Positions 31,921 through 45,309 of a DNA stretch of 64,000 nt are shown here, piece by piece; the stretch's first letter is position 1, and each line of letters starts with the position of its first letter. Position numbers and translations under genes: made by a program. Source of the DNA: Smallanthus sonchifolius (taxonomy: Eukaryota; Streptophyta; Magnoliopsida; Asterales; Asteraceae). The notes below the pieces were generated by a model. That model did not search any database and was not told where the DNA came from. It saw nothing but the letters and a program-made list of their open reading frames with translations. The DNA is taken from NCBI GenBank assembly GCA_023525975.1, contig CM042020.1, forward strand, positions 14,934,001 through 14,998,000, read 5' to 3'.

Positions 31921-33736
31921 TGTGACACCCACATCCCAGCTTTCCCTGAGATGCCGGTCACTTGTAGGATTTACTCATGAACATATAGTACATAGATATC
32001 TTACACAACGGAAGACTTTAAAACACTATTTTATTTCATAACTTGTTTAATGTATAATCCAAAAGAAAGTACAAGTACATTCTATTTACTAATGCCAGCC
32101 TTTTAGATGCCGACAGATAGCCTTGCACAAGATGTCTCTATTCTAGCTCCTTGTCTTTTGCTGCATGAAGCTATACTTTTACCTGATATACATGCTCAAG
32201 TGATCAACTTACGATGGTGAGTTCTAAGTTTTAGTCAAAATGTCTTTGACCTCCTGTCTCATGCATAAATGATTTCATATGACACGTTTTTGAAACATCG
32301 TATTAACTTCTTTCCCAAACATAATATTTTAATACTTGCACACTTATCTGATGTAACATCTAAGTGGTCGTCACCACTTAATCATACCCTTGTACAAAGT
32401 TTCGTACTACTACATTCCATAGAGGAATATAGCAGCCTCTTCTCTCTCTTAAGTTGCAAGATATTAAGTGGCATTTGGCCAGACGTGGAAAAATCTTTTC
32501 TTACAGACCATTAAGGTCAAAATATTCTTTCTATGTCAAGACATGAAATGTCGAGACATCTTTCCAGTCAAGGTACTTCACAACCATGACTCATTTTTGT
32601 CTCACTTATCAGGGCATACCATGATAAGTTCTTAAACATTTTACGTATCAAAACCATTTTCTTTCTCAAAATATTTGCTATGTGAAATTATGCCAAAAGG
32701 CAAGTTTCCTTTCAAGCCATCTTTTCAAAACGAGTACTTATCATAAATCCTTGTAAAGGTTTCTCCTTGATGTATCAAAGAGGTTAATATATAGGGTATA
32801 CCGTAGCATGCCCACCACCCCTTTGATACTTCGTGAATACTCCGTTACATGTTTAAGATTTATACAATGTTTACAAACATAACCTCTTACAACAACATGG
32901 ATACTCGCCCAAAATATTTAAATCGAGGGGCATAAAGTATTCATATAAAATCTTTCATAACATGCATATCATTACCCAAAATATTTAAAATATTTAATGG
33001 TGGGCATTATAGAAGTCACATCTAGCTCTCTTTACTTCCTGCAATATCCATACTCAACGTATAATAGCTTGGCTTAAAGTCCTAAGCCATTATAACATTA
33101 CTTAAACATACATTCCTAGCTTAGTGGAAATAACCAAGTTGTACGAGACTATTCAGAACCTTACCTCGGAACTAAATACGGTTTATTACGGACGAAAAGC
33201 TGGAAACCGGACTTTCGAACGCGTACTGCACTTGGAATCAGCTTCTTAGAGCTTATGTGTGTGTTTCTAAGCGGGTTTGCATGTGTGTAATACCTTAAAA
33301 TGAGCTCAAGACCCCTCTATTTATAGGCTGTAACTAGACCACTAACGGGTATGGTGGTAGACCGCTAAGCTGTTAGGGTGGCTAAGCTTTGCCTAGCGAG
33401 CAAGTAGCGGATCGCTAAGCACTTTGGTAACAGACCTCTAAGTTGGATTGCAGTGTGGCGGACTGCCAGGGACCTCCTGATGGCCCGCGATAGGGTTTCC
33501 ACGCATCAGATTCCACCCGTTAGTCAGGTGACGCGTGGAAGCTCATCATTGCTGCCCCCTCCTCCACGTAGCGGACCGTTATGCCCAGTGGTCATAGTCC
33601 GCTAACAACTGAAATTCAGAATTCTTTATTTTTGATCGTTGGACTTTGATCTATTTGCATTCTAACCCCTTAGTGTTTTACTTATTTATCATTTCAGTCC
33701 TTCTAGTATTCTTTTTATGAATTTTGGGGTGTTACA
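31921..33736 (-). mobile_element. Solo LTR, 1816 bp
   Basis: Plus-strand ends are TGTGACACCC and GGGGTGTTACA. Flanks TTGTG (31916-31920) and TTATG (33737-33741) are a target duplication with one mismatch. A TATA box reads on the minus strand near 33318-33330 (CTATAAATAGAGG), so the LTR starts at 33736 with TGTAACACCCC. Its presumed U3 has repeated GCGG/CCGCTA motifs. It interrupts the antisense ORF. Confidence 0.85.
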
Positions 33737-33741
33737 TTATG

Positions 33742-34623
33742 CCCCGGACCGATCTCACTGTGCTTGACATCATCCACATTCAGTTGATGCTCTAGGTTTG
33801 CCAAGACATTCTCCACTTCTTGGGCTGAATTACCATCACCTTGTCCCAATCGACGTTTCCGTGTTAATGGTTCTTCGGTTTACTCGGTGGACTCGTCCCT
33901 CTCCTTGTGAACTTTAACACTAGCTTCATTTGCATTTACAGCCATTGCCTTACCGGTGAAGACCCGTCCTAGAAGACGGTCTCGTACGGCTACTGCCTGC
34001 AGCAACCTCTTCATCACCATGAGGGGAAGTTGTTGACGGACCATCTCAAGGCAGCACCCCACCTGAGCGAATTGGCTCAAAATTCATGTCAATCAATTCA
34101 TTGTAAGAAGGGGATCCCTTCTTTAACCTCTCCGATTGGCAAGTCACAGAATGAAGTTTTCTTTTTCTCAACTAATCCCCTAGCTTCATGTCTGCAAAAA
34201 CACAACCACAATTAGTAAAAATAATCAAAGCAAACCTATTGTATAATACCGCCCAAACGTACCCCTATCACCAATAGCGGCTGAAGGCCATCCTCGAGGG
34301 TCTCCCCAATTTAGGCTCATACGGGCCATAATAAAAAAAAATGACTTGGATATGGCCGAATAGGATGCTGAAACGAAGCCAAAAGGGAGTACAACTCCTC
34401 ATCATACTCATCTTTCCGAGCCATAAATGAGAACGAGGCCGTCGGATCTCTCCATTTCATCTTAAGAGGCAGACATCGATCCTCTAGAATGAAAAAAACG
34501 AGCTTTCCAATTCTTCACACTTGACGGCGCAGACGAGAAAACTCCGTCGTACTTCCCCGACGTTCAAAAGTGTACTAGTCACCGGCACAGGTCAACCAAT
34601 AAAATACTCGAAACATCATGACA
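33742..34623 (-). pseudogene. Middle part of the Tat antisense ORF
   Basis: Minus-strand frames show NWKARFFFI, LPLKMKWRDP, ARKDEYDEELYSLLASF and PIRPYPSHFF, followed by an Arg/Leu-rich segment (VVRQQ-like LEMVRQQLPLMVMKRLL, AVRDRLLGRVF). This fits the globular domain of the Tat antisense protein. It is bounded by solo LTRs on both sides and contains stops. Confidence 0.65.
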
Positions 34624-34628
34624 GAGGG

Positions 34629-37230
34629 TGTCACACCCCAACCGACGGCGGAATCATCGGGGCGGGACATGTAGACTGTTCATGAGCACAAGGTTGACTA
34701 GATTTCAATATATTAATCATCAAATTTAAGTTCAAATAATTCAACACAACCAAATTCAAACAAGTACATAAACGAAATACATAATAGTCTTTATTTAAAT
34801 TTAACTAAGTTCAAAGCCTATGTGTAGCATGCCTTGATCAAATTCACTCATTAGCACCTGAAACATGAATAAAATAAGGTCAACTAAAAAGTTGGTAAGC
34901 ATACACAGGTTTGTACATAGATAGCATATAGTTTGTAAATAAACAAATCCTTACATAACATGATAAAATAAGACATTTATGGAGAGCAGCTATTGTGTAA
35001 CCAAGTACAATCAAAACTTTGTAACTAGCATGCAAAATTGTGTTGTCGGTAACAATCACCCCAATCTGGGTGGGTTTGTCAGACTCAATAGATCTATCAT
35101 TGTTTACCGTCGGCTTAAATAGTTAATGATTGCACATAAATTGCACACAAAAGTTAGCACACCTAGCACTCAGGCATAAAGCTCAAATTGCACACATGAA
35201 TGTAAAGAGGATTTGTATTTGTGTAGTTTGTGTAAATGTAAGCAATAGTTTGTATAGTGTTCATGTTCCACTCCAAAAAGTGTAAAAGAGTAAAAGGGGC
35301 TATGTAATACTCACATGTTTCAAAAGGCGTAGCTAACACGAGAGACTAGATAGTAATATGATCCTTGTGATGCATAACGTTAACCTAGATTGGAATGTAT
35401 ATTGAATCAATAGTGTGCACAATAGTCTATGTCTAAGTCTAGGGTTAAATTGGACGTGTGTATAAAGTTAGTGGTTTGTACTTGAAAGGTATTGTATAAA
35501 ATGGAAGGTTTGAAATGAATATTTTTGGAACATTTTAATCAAAGTTTGAGTTTGAATAACTAAATAAATAAATTACAAAATTATTATTTATTTATTTAGT
35601 TATAAAAATAATGTAGGTATTAGGAGTAATTAAGTATAACTTAAATAAATAATTCTTAAATATAAATTAAATAAATAATTTTTACCTTATTTATTTATTT
35701 ATAAAATATGTAATCTAGTCTTTTAGTTATAAAATGTATCGGATGTTTTATATTAAATATAGATTTAGTAAATAGCTTTTGTTAATCTATTTTCATAAAT
35801 ATGTGTAAATGGGTTGTATAAATAATATCTAGGTGTAGGGTTTAATAATAAGTATAAATTTAATTTTGTAGTTTTAAATAAATAACTTCTATTTATTTTT
35901 AGAATAGGAATTTGATCTTTTTAAATAGGTTAATATAAATCTTTATAAAATCAATTATTTTTATTTAAAAATTCATTTGGAATGTTTATTGATTTTAAAA
36001 TATTAAAGTTAGTATTCTGCCAAGATTTTTCTCACACACACGACCGTGCCTGGGACAAGGCATGATCGTGCTAGGACCACGGGCGCGACCGTGCTAGTCA
36101 AGGACGCGACCGTGTTGACCAAACAGAGACATAACTAAGCTGTTCACTAGGCACGACCGTGTCTGGGCCAGGCATGACCGTGTCTAGGGTTTTGAGACAC
36201 GACCTAGTCTAGCCAAAAGGCATGACCGGGTCTGAGTGTTTGAGGCACGACCGCGCTGGTATTAGCACGACCGTGTCTCATGAAGCACGACCGCGCTAGA
36301 AGACTAGCGCGACCGTGTCTGTTCCATAACAGGAACGAATTGCTTAAATCTTATATTGTTAATGTTGGAATTCATAGGGCTTTCATCTATAAGGTTATTA
36401 CGAGTCTATTGAAATAATTTAATTGTATTTAAAACGCGTTCAAAGCAGGGTTCGATTAAATCCATTTTGAACGAAACATAGATTCGGGTTCGTGATGATT
36501 TCCATATTGTAAACCCAAATTAGATTAGGGTTTTTGATCTATAGACTAAAACGTAGATGTGGAAGGTTTCAATTACCCGGAAGGACGATGAATTGATAGT
36601 GTACGATAGAGATGAGTTCCGGCGACGACGGTTTGATCTCCGGCGTCTTCTGCTGCAATTCCGGTGAGATTGGTGTGCGTAAAACTTCAGAGAGGGTTAG
36701 CTATGGTGCATAGTTGTTTGGTTTGAGAGAGTAATAATAGAAATGACGAATTCGACGAGTAAGAGATGAAGAGGTCGACGGTTTCAGTTTAAAATCCATA
36801 ATTGGTTTTAATTCAAGTGTAATGCCGAGGTTTAATTGACTAATGATGGTTATAAATAGACGAACGTGTAAAACGGTTACAAAGTTGAACGAATTTAGGA
36901 TTAAAGTTCGTTTTTACGTTTCGACTGTCAAGAGGCGCGACCGTGCCATAGCACTTGGCGCGACCGTGCCAGAACGAGACGGGACCGTGCCTATTAGGGT
37001 TTCTTGTTAATTTATAAAATCAGTCCTTGCAAGTTTCAGTATTGACAGATTTGTATAAATATGGACTTATGTAGAGTTTAATAGGATATACTCGTGTAAA
37101 ATTTGTGGATTTGCATTGAAACATAGTATTTAATTGTTGGTACAAATAGAACAAGTCAATGTACTAGAATTTGGTTGGAAATGTATCATATTGAACTGAA
37201 ATATAGATAATGAAAATTAGAAATGTTACA
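34629..37230 (-). mobile_element. Solo LTR, 2602 bp, same family as 11689-25433
   Basis: It starts TGTCACACCCC and ends GAAATGTTACA on the plus strand, with a perfect GAGGG duplication (34624-34628 and 37231-37235). The first about 700 bp match the LTR at 11689. It carries two blocks of CACGACCGTG-type repeats at 36030-36330 and 36930-36990. It has no coding region. Confidence 0.93.
36030..36330. repeat. Dispersed GCGACCGTG/CACGACCGTGTCT repeats in solo LTR
   Basis: More than ten variants of GCACGACCGTGTCT lie in 300 bp at irregular spacing, some paired in inverted orientation (ACGACCGTGCT versus AGCACGGTCG). A second block of three lies at 36930-36990. This is a GC-rich island in otherwise AT-rich LTR sequence. 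Confidence 0.85.
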
Positions 37231-37235
37231 GAGGG

Positions 37236-37764
37236 TTTTTTATGATGAGCACGACTCGTTAGTCAAAATGCCTAACCTTGGCCAAACATTGGGGCACACA
37301 TTAGGATATGTGAACTTTGTGATACCACACACATTCATAAGAAATTCCATAAACGGAATAAGACAGTTGACTAACTCAATGGATTAAGTATATAAACTAA
37401 ACATTCCAGGAGGAAAGGGATAAATAAGCTGATTAGCCTCCGACAAAGTCGGATGCAATGATAACGGAATAAAATAGTCAACAAAGAATCAAGCCATTTC
37501 CTCTTGGGTCAGAACGAAAAAGATATGTGCATATTCTTCTTAGGATCCGACCTCGTAAACACACATAAAATTGCAATCAAAACCAGATAAGGGAATAACA
37601 AGTCGAACCTGAACAAGTAGGGGCAGATCCCACACGACAGCAAACGAGGAAATAATGGTCGAAAAAAGAGCGCAAAATAGGAGAATGAAGAAGGATTTTG
37701 AGTCTAAATGGGGAAATTCAAAGTCCCTTAGAAGCACCTTATAAATAGATACAAAGGTCATCAT
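37236..37764 (-). pseudogene. N-terminal part of the Tat antisense ORF
   Basis: On the minus strand the sequence translates, with stops, to a segment like YSVYGISYECVWYHKVHIS...VRHFD. This is reminiscent of the conserved F-VHISQ-P-G--RV-HFE motif of the gypsy-type antisense protein. It sits about 200 bp from the 3' LTR, where antisense ORFs of Tat elements begin. The degradation is strong. Confidence 0.5.
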
Positions 37765-37973
37765 GACACCAGTTTAATGTCACGACCAGGAAATACAGTA
37801 CGAAAGCGCTACCGAAGCGACACGTGTATGATTGTGACTGACACAGTCCCATCTCCGTTTCATAGCTGGTAGCCACAACTTCATCATTAACGTGAATAAG
37901 TAAATGCAAACAACATCATGGAAATTCCGCAACGATTCACTTGCCTCAAATCATTACGGACTTGGGGGGGTCA

Positions 37974-38434
37974 TGAAGGGGTATAACCCCACATGAACCT
38001 GCCAAAGAGAAGTCCGCACCACTTTAATGCTACGGAAAGCCGTAACTCATCGCCCAACCCAAGTTCCAAGCGGAGTATAGGTCAGGTCTCCATAGCACGT
38101 TACGAAAGTGTCGCATCAAGGCGCATCGTCCCGAATGTGACGATTTCCTGGGTCTCCCAAAAGGGTATAAATACCCACAAGTGTTCTCCAAATGAGGTAA
38201 TGAAAGATCTAATAAACACACACTAACAATTATGTTTTTCTCAATACCTTCACTGATTCTCACGCCGGAGTCGGGTCACAGGGGAATCCTTCCCCTGTGA
38301 CGAGGCTAACGGTGTTTTCTTCCTATTTTGTAGTAACGTCGTAAACTTGATATCCTCGAAAGTATTTCCTAGAAACCTCAACAGCAAGTAAACCATCCCA
38401 TAACCCTTGGACGTGGTTGGTACTTACTGCTTCA
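37974..38434 (+). repeat. 3' LTR of the Tat element
   Basis: A polypurine run GGGGGGG at 37964-37970 precedes TGAAGGGGTATAACCCC. The LTR ends ...CTTACTGCTTCA, giving TGAAG/CTTCA inverted ends. It has a TATA box in GGGTATAAATACCC near 38165. Confidence 0.8.
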
Positions 38435-38780
38435 GGCGTGATAATAAGTAAAAGATTCATTTTAGAATAGTACAAAAGTAGTCGTGTTCTCTTTTTGTGA
38501 TAGTATTTATACCTTTCGCCGTGGTGCGTCATTTGGCCATGTGTCAGGTGGGACCATCCGTGTTAGTGATATGTTATATTGGTTATTCTTATGGTCCCCA
38601 TCCGATCTTTTATTGTTCTGAGACACTTATCATTACGTTTCGGTGACGTTTGTTGCCACAGTTTTGTGACGTTTGTGAATGTAACCTTTGGGCTTGCAAG
38701 GGTTCATAATTAAACTCTGGACGAGTGCTTTTTGCCCTAATCTGGAGCGTTGGAACGGGTTGTGGGGTTGTACCCCTTCA
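38435..38780 (-). repeat. Truncated, inverted copy of the Tat LTR
   Basis: Read on the minus strand, 38780 starts TGAAGGGGTACAACCCCAC, nearly the same start as the LTR at 37974. It has its own GGTATAAATAC at about 38510 and runs to TTATCACGCC, then stops exactly at the end of the plus-strand LTR. The two LTRs thus lie back to back. Confidence 0.72.
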
Positions 38781-38785
38781 TCGTG

Positions 38786-39999
38786 TATGATATTTTATTT
38801 CCATTAATACTCATTTTAATACGTGTGATACACAACGTGGAGTCACATATCAACTTTTCACACATATAATCATAAAACATTCCTTTAATGATAATTAGTT
38901 GACAAAAATTCAACATCTACGCGACTTTTACTCACGTTTCATCCATTTCTCGTATACCATTGTTAGAGATGACAACATGGTATATCAAGATATCATATTC
39001 ATGTGATACTTGAACATAACTCGTGTATCACAAAAGCTTTCATATGTTATATAAGGGCATGAATCATGATTCAATATTGCATTTGGAAGCCGTTTAGATA
39101 CAAGTAGAGCAAACATGTATTTGTAATGGATGACTTGTTGGATCTATGTGCAAAATATGGAACTCATTAACATTATTGATAATAACATACGATCCAATTA
39201 TACCAAGTAAACATTGAAAGTTAACTTGAATGTAAACAACCTAATCAATATTATACTTATTATTATTATTTGGATGAAATGATAAGTACAAATAATATAA
39301 ATCTCATGTGATAGTAGTTATTATTAATTAGCAAAATAATACTATTTACAATTTCGTATATTATATGTTTTTTTTTGTTTTTTTAGAACATCTATCTTAC
39401 ACACCCTCGTATATTGTATGTAACTAATGTCATTTACGGTAAATGACATTTTTACACTAATATGTAGCTTAGACTTCGAATCCTACATATGTTTTCAATG
39501 GTGAGATCATTTTTTACTCATGAAACATGAAATTAGATTAGACTCTCGTAATAGATACTTAATCATGTGATTCTTTGGAAAGCTAAAATAATAAGCACGC
39601 AAAGACACCTAAAGTCATTCAATGAAGAGCAAATGATATAACTATGTCTATGTAGTAAGTATGGACTAGTCTCCCATCAAGGCTATTTAATCCCACAATT
39701 ATTTGGAAAGTTAATACGATAAACACAAACGAACAACCTTGAATTGTGTAAAGTAACAATAACCATGCAAATATGTCCATCATAACACGAGCATACAAAT
39801 CATATATAAATTTGTTTTAATAAACTACAACTCACATACACATTGACACGAATGAATCACAACAAATATAACGGTTTTCTCAAACATATATATTAGGATG
39901 CACATTTGTTTAGCAATCCTAAACATTCAAATCTCCATTCCCAATTCCAAGTTAAATGACATAAACATACATACAAACATTAATATATATATATATTTA
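38786..39999. other. AT-rich spacer
   Basis: There is no gene, repeat array or element end that I can support. Confidence 0.6.
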
Positions 40000-40570
40000 G
40001 GGGTTGGTTATCATACAAAGGGCAAAAAGCATACGAAGGCCCCAACCGCAGATTAGATCAGATCTAAGGCCCAAAAGAACGCGGTGACATAATTATAAAT
40101 AGCGTGAAAAAATATAAGCGCGCTCAAGTAAAAAATGGCAGTCTAGTCATTTTGTAACAACAAGCGCGCTCATATCATCTCTATAATCACGCTGATAGGA
40201 TATGGTATCCAAATTTCAACAAGAAGCTCAAACCATCCCAATAATATTATATTTCAATATAAAATATGGCGCAAGTTACATCTTAATACTATGAAACAAT
40301 AAGAGGTTACTACCGCATGTGATTTTATTTACACGCATGTCGTTATCAAGAAACGCATGTTATTTTTCAGCCATATATAAAATAAAAATATATTAATAAA
40401 GCATGTTTTAATTTAAAAAAAAATAATTCAAAAACTACAAAATAAAAAGTAAATAATATGCAAGTTATTTCGTAATAATGCCTCCATCGAAAATATAAAG
40501 GGATCGAACAGATGATTTTTGAAAAGATCTTGTAGTAAATATATTAAATATAAGGGAACAGATGATGAAA

Positions 40571-40996
40571 TCTATACTATATAATAAGTAAAGGTTTTTA
40601 GTGTCACGTGTCGCCTCCATATTCATTCTCATCATGTTTTTCCTGCATCTCTCCTATTAAATACTAATTATTTAATTATAGATAATAATTATTATACATT
40701 AACTCAATGAATTTAATACGAACTAACATTTATCAATTATATAAAAAAAAATAATACCTGACTGGAAAAAAAATGTTTTAAAAATTAACTTAACATAATT
40801 TGTAACTGTCACGCAAAAATAGATTTTTAAAGGCATATTTTGATGCATGTATGTGTTAACAAATTATAATATATGTGTAATACACGGGTTTATTCAACCG
40901 GTGTAATACATAGGTTTGTAAAAACATAATTTTTTATTACTTAATATATAACATTACATTTATTATACTCGTGTAATACACAGGAATCTAACCTAG
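40571..40996 (+). mobile_element. Non-autonomous Helitron (copy A, 426 bp)
   Basis: The 5' end is TCTATACTATATAATAAG and the 3' end is ...AACCTAG, with a GTGTAATACAC mini-hairpin about 15-25 bp before the end. It is inserted between A (40570) and T (40997). TC...CTAG ends, a 3' hairpin and A|T insertion without duplication are Helitron hallmarks. It is homologous to 50060-50486 in inverted orientation. Confidence 0.85.
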
Positions 40997-41444
40997 TATG
41001 TAATAAATTAAGGGTGTTACAAGAATCAACTACCACGTTAAAGAATATTTAAAAACAATAAGGTAGATTACGTGTATTATATTTCAATTTAAATCAAATA
41101 CGAAGTTACATCTTAATCACGCTGACATTATACATTATACTAGCTAACAACGTCAAATTAAAAACACATGTTTTATTATCTTAATAACAAATGTTTTATT
41201 TTTTACACAGATGTTTTACTCTATACACGCATGTTTCTATTTTGTATCTATTCCTATGAATGATTTTCCAAAGATCTCTAAAGCAGCTATATTGAATGTG
41301 ATGTGATACACTATAATGATACAAAAAATAATAAATGATCAGTTTTAATTTAATCAACCACCAACAAAAAATACTAAAAAAATTAGCTATAAGTATACCA
41401 TCTTCATGCAATATACATGCAAGTAAAAAGAATTAAACTTCATC

Positions 41445-41759
41445 ATGTCTACAAACACAACCAATGAGGTAATCAAACAAATGCTAGCTAGGTCGTTGCA
41501 AGAGTTGAACAAAGCTAGTCAGCATGTGTGATACCAGTCCAAAGACATGGACTTGAACAAGGTAAAAAAACTGGAACTATATAAGGAGCTTCTAAAACAG
41601 CCAAAGTTTGAACTCTGAGATAAAGCAATCGTCTACATTCAGAATCAAACAACAGCTGATGAACTTGTCTACGACGCTTTGAAGAATGCAGCAACTGCCA
41701 TTTTTGAAATCATGGAAACTAAAGAAAAGGGTTATGGTTTGATTGTTGATGCAAAGTAG
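41445..41759 (+). pseudogene. 104-codon frame with two internal TGA codons, unknown
   Basis: From ATG 41445 to TAG 41757-41759 the frame is coherent apart from TGA at about codon 29 and codon 57. The product would be hydrophilic and helical (KQMLARSLQELNKASQ, LNKVKKLELYKELLKQ, ADELVYDALKNAATAI). I do not recognise the family. It sits in the noncoding part of the MULE region, on the strand opposite to the transposase, as captured host gene pieces often do. Two stops make it a pseudogene or fragment. Confidence 0.45.
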
Positions 41760-44700
41760 ACAAGGTGATGGGTTGGGGGTTGTTCCGTGGAGTGTTGGTA
41801 GTCTTTTGATATGTGTTGTTTGTATTTAGTGGTAGTTGGTAGTAGGTGTGAGATCTTTGGGAATAGATTTTGTGGTATGTATTTTGGTTTGGTTTGCATC
41901 AATCGTGGTTTGCGATTGTGTATTGAATGGTATGTTTTATAATAACAAGAACTTTAAAATCACGCATTTTAGGCTGAAAAATACGCATGTTTAACTCTGA
42001 AAATAACCATTCAATTACTGTACCAACTAAAAATATGCATGTTTTGAGTAAATCACGTATGTTAAATCTAAAATAAGATAATAACCATGTTCAAAATTAA
42101 AAAAAAAACGAAATAAAATCTAACTTCAATCATGTTATTGTACTTGTGTATCTTGACCTGCTTCTGCTTCTTGTGTTTCTTCTGCATCATTCGCTATGCA
42201 AGTACGTCTGTCATGACCAGTTTTATGACAAATTTGATACTCTCTATGTCTCTTCCCCGCAGACTGATTGCTTGTTCTTTCTTTGATTTGATTCTTTTAT
42301 GTCAACCGCGTCCTTTGTTTTTTATACCTCTCGGAGCCCGGACAGTAGCATCAGAATATTGATCATGTCCAAGAAGAGAAACCAATCTATCTTTCTTCTT
42401 TTGAACTGGTATGGTGTGACAAACCTCATCAGCCTTTTCCATCTTAACTTTCATTTGATTGCGCACAATGCTTAATTGATCCATATCTATGATTAAGTGA
42501 TCAATATTGTATTCACTAGAAAACATTATCTCACACACAATATTGTTCACCTTTTCACCTTTTTAATTAACAGAATCTTTAATAACAATTGAATAGTTAG
42601 TTTTAATTGGAACGGCTTCCCTTCTCCAACACCTCATAATATACTTCTAGGAAACTCCTCAACTTCAAACATCCTCAAAACATAAAAAATGTGATAACAA
42701 AACAAACCATGCTCAAATCTTTTGCAAGTGCATGTTGCTGTTACATCATCCTTTCTAAACAAAACCTACAAAGTAGATTAAAAACAACAGAAAAATTATG
42801 CAGGGATATAATGAAATTGCGCATGTGTTATTATACTAGCAAACAACGTCAAATTAAGTACGTGTGTATTATTATATTAATAGCGCATGTTGTATCTTTA
42901 TCATGCAAGTACCAATAGCTTCAAAATCTTTGATAAAAATTTGTGCATATTCTCCCACTTGTATTGTATTAAATGCTATACAATGTTCATGTTCTTCGTA
43001 AATTTCTTCTTGGACATTATTAAAAATAAATCTTGTAAAAACTTAGATGTTTATGCTTCAAGTGGAGACTCGGTCCATAAGTCAGGATAAGTATATCTCT
43101 GTACATGATCGTTGTTGAGTTGGTTAAACCTTTGGGCTTCCATTTAAGTTTCGAAATGGTTAAAAAATCAGTGTCGGTTATAAGTGCGTAACTTGAGTGA
43201 AAAGATAGTTCTCACACTTGGACCTTGATGTTGTACGCATAAATCCAGACATGTGCTGGTCTCAATAAAACACAAGAATTCACATTGATCTCAGTTCAAA
43301 CATATCCTTTATCCATTTGTTCTTTATGAGATTAAACTTTCCCATTACAGTCTCCCATTCCTTCTCAAACACATCAGGAGCAATTGAATCTATCCAAAGT
43401 ATATTACATACACTCTTTTTAAAATCTTCAGTGTTGCAAAGTGCACTCCCAACCTACAAAATAATTAATGATTCACACAATTTGTTTGCAAAAGTTATAA
43501 CGCATGTTCCGTATTCTAATCACACATGTTCTATATGATAATGACGTATGTTCTGTATGCTAATCATGCATGTTCTATATACTAACCTTATTAGCAACCT
43601 TTTACATAATATGCCACATACATAATCTATGATTGGTCTCTGTAAAAACATTATCAATGGCTTGCTTCATAGCAGGGTATTGATCAGCAAGTACAAATTT
43701 TGGATGTTGCCCAAATGATTTCAAAAGAGAAGTTAATAACCACATGTAAGATTCAATCATCTCATATGATAACAACCTAGCACCAAGAGTAACGTTCTGA
43801 AAGTGATTATCAATAGTATTGAATGGGACAAAAACCATCTTGTATCTATACAAAAAAAAATGCAAAATATTGAAACACCCTACTTATTCCTTATTTTATC
43901 CGAGTTTTATAATGCGAAAAACAGGTCCCATTTTGACAAAAACCTTGCCATGAATGGCTAAGGTATATCTTTCATTATAATATTATAGTTTTACAAAATA
44001 TGATATAATTACATCATTATACATAGGGATCTCTGACTCCGGCTGCTGATTTCGTCCAGACGGTCTATAAAATAAACTACTAAACCTAACCTAGACTCCT
44101 AAGGAATAAATGGAAAACCTATGAACTAGACCGCACTGATAGGCAAGTGTACCTATCGAGTGTAGCTTAACTTAATGGTAAACTGGAATATCGAACCCTA
44201 GAGACACTACGATAATAATACTAGATTTTGACACGGACTAAAGATTTAATTGGTTTGGGGGGTTGACTACACTAAAGGTTAACTAAGAATGCAACAAATT
44301 AATGTCGACTCAACTATCAAGACAAGTACTAAGGTGAAATCAGAAGATGGGAAGAATACTACCTAGGTCGGAATCCTACTTGCAAAGCACAACTTCTACC
44401 GGTTCTGTAAATTATGATGGATCTGGGTTTCTAAAGATGACAACTAAAGACTACCTAGTGGATCCCTAATCACTCTCAGGGTGTCACCAACTAAGCTACC
44501 TAAAGTGTACTAAACTCACCAGATAGTTAGATCACCTCTCGGGTATTTCCAACAATGATAAAGTACCCACAAGACAGATTACCTCTCAGTCTCACTGTCC
44601 ACAATACATTCGAAGAATGCCCGGGGTAATCTTTGGATAACAACTATGATTTAACCTAGCAACAATCACTAGACACCTAATACTAACGTCCTCTCAGACT

Positions 44701-45309
44701 GTTAACACTCGGATTCCTAATGATGAAGACTGGACAACTACTTATCACCTCTCGGGTATTAAACTTGGACACACATTCAATTCTGATCAGCAATCAAACC
44801 CAACTCCTAATCACAAACCCTAGAGTCTATGACCTAGATACGCAAATCAAACTGGCAGACAACCACAATAAGCATACGGAGTTAAAATCAATTACAAATC
44901 AGATCTAAACATGCTATATCATCATAATAATTAACAAGAGATTCTTTACAAAATCATAAAACCATCAATCGAATCCGAAAACCAGTAAAACTTGCAACTT
45001 TAACAAATATTCATCATGTGGCCTAGGCAATATTAAGGTTTAGCCTAGGATCATACTAAAGTTCAACAAAACAGAAGAACAAGCATAAACCATGGTATCA
45101 AACAATCAAATCAAACACAAAACTCGAATCTTGAACACCGAACAAGTTAAACTACAAACCCGGGATCCAGAGATTCAAGATTTTCTCTTCAATTGACTTC
45201 CTAACTCTCAAAATCGCCCCTTTTTGCTCTATAGATGGCTGGAAATCGATTAGATTAAGAATGGGAGAGTCCTAGACCTTTAATCCTTTAAATTAGATTA
45301 AAAAACACG

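Larger units (their letters stand above)
25604..38434 (+). mobile_element. Decayed Tat/Retand-type gypsy element with nested insertions
   Basis: Related LTR segments lie at 25604-25979 and 37974-38434 in the same orientation. Between them are sense gag and protease/RT-start remnants, and downstream an antisense ORF of the kind known in Tat/Retand elements upstream of the 3' LTR. Most of RT, RNase H and integrase is missing, replaced by an unrelated LTR plus leader (about 28320-30500). Two solo LTRs (31921-33736, 34629-37230) interrupt the antisense ORF. All frames carry stops and shifts. The element predates at least three later insertion events. Confidence 0.82.

Noticed and set aside
41445..41759. 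TGA recoding (selenoprotein) for the small frame
   Set aside because: Flowering plants lack the selenocysteine insertion system; decay is the simpler explanation.
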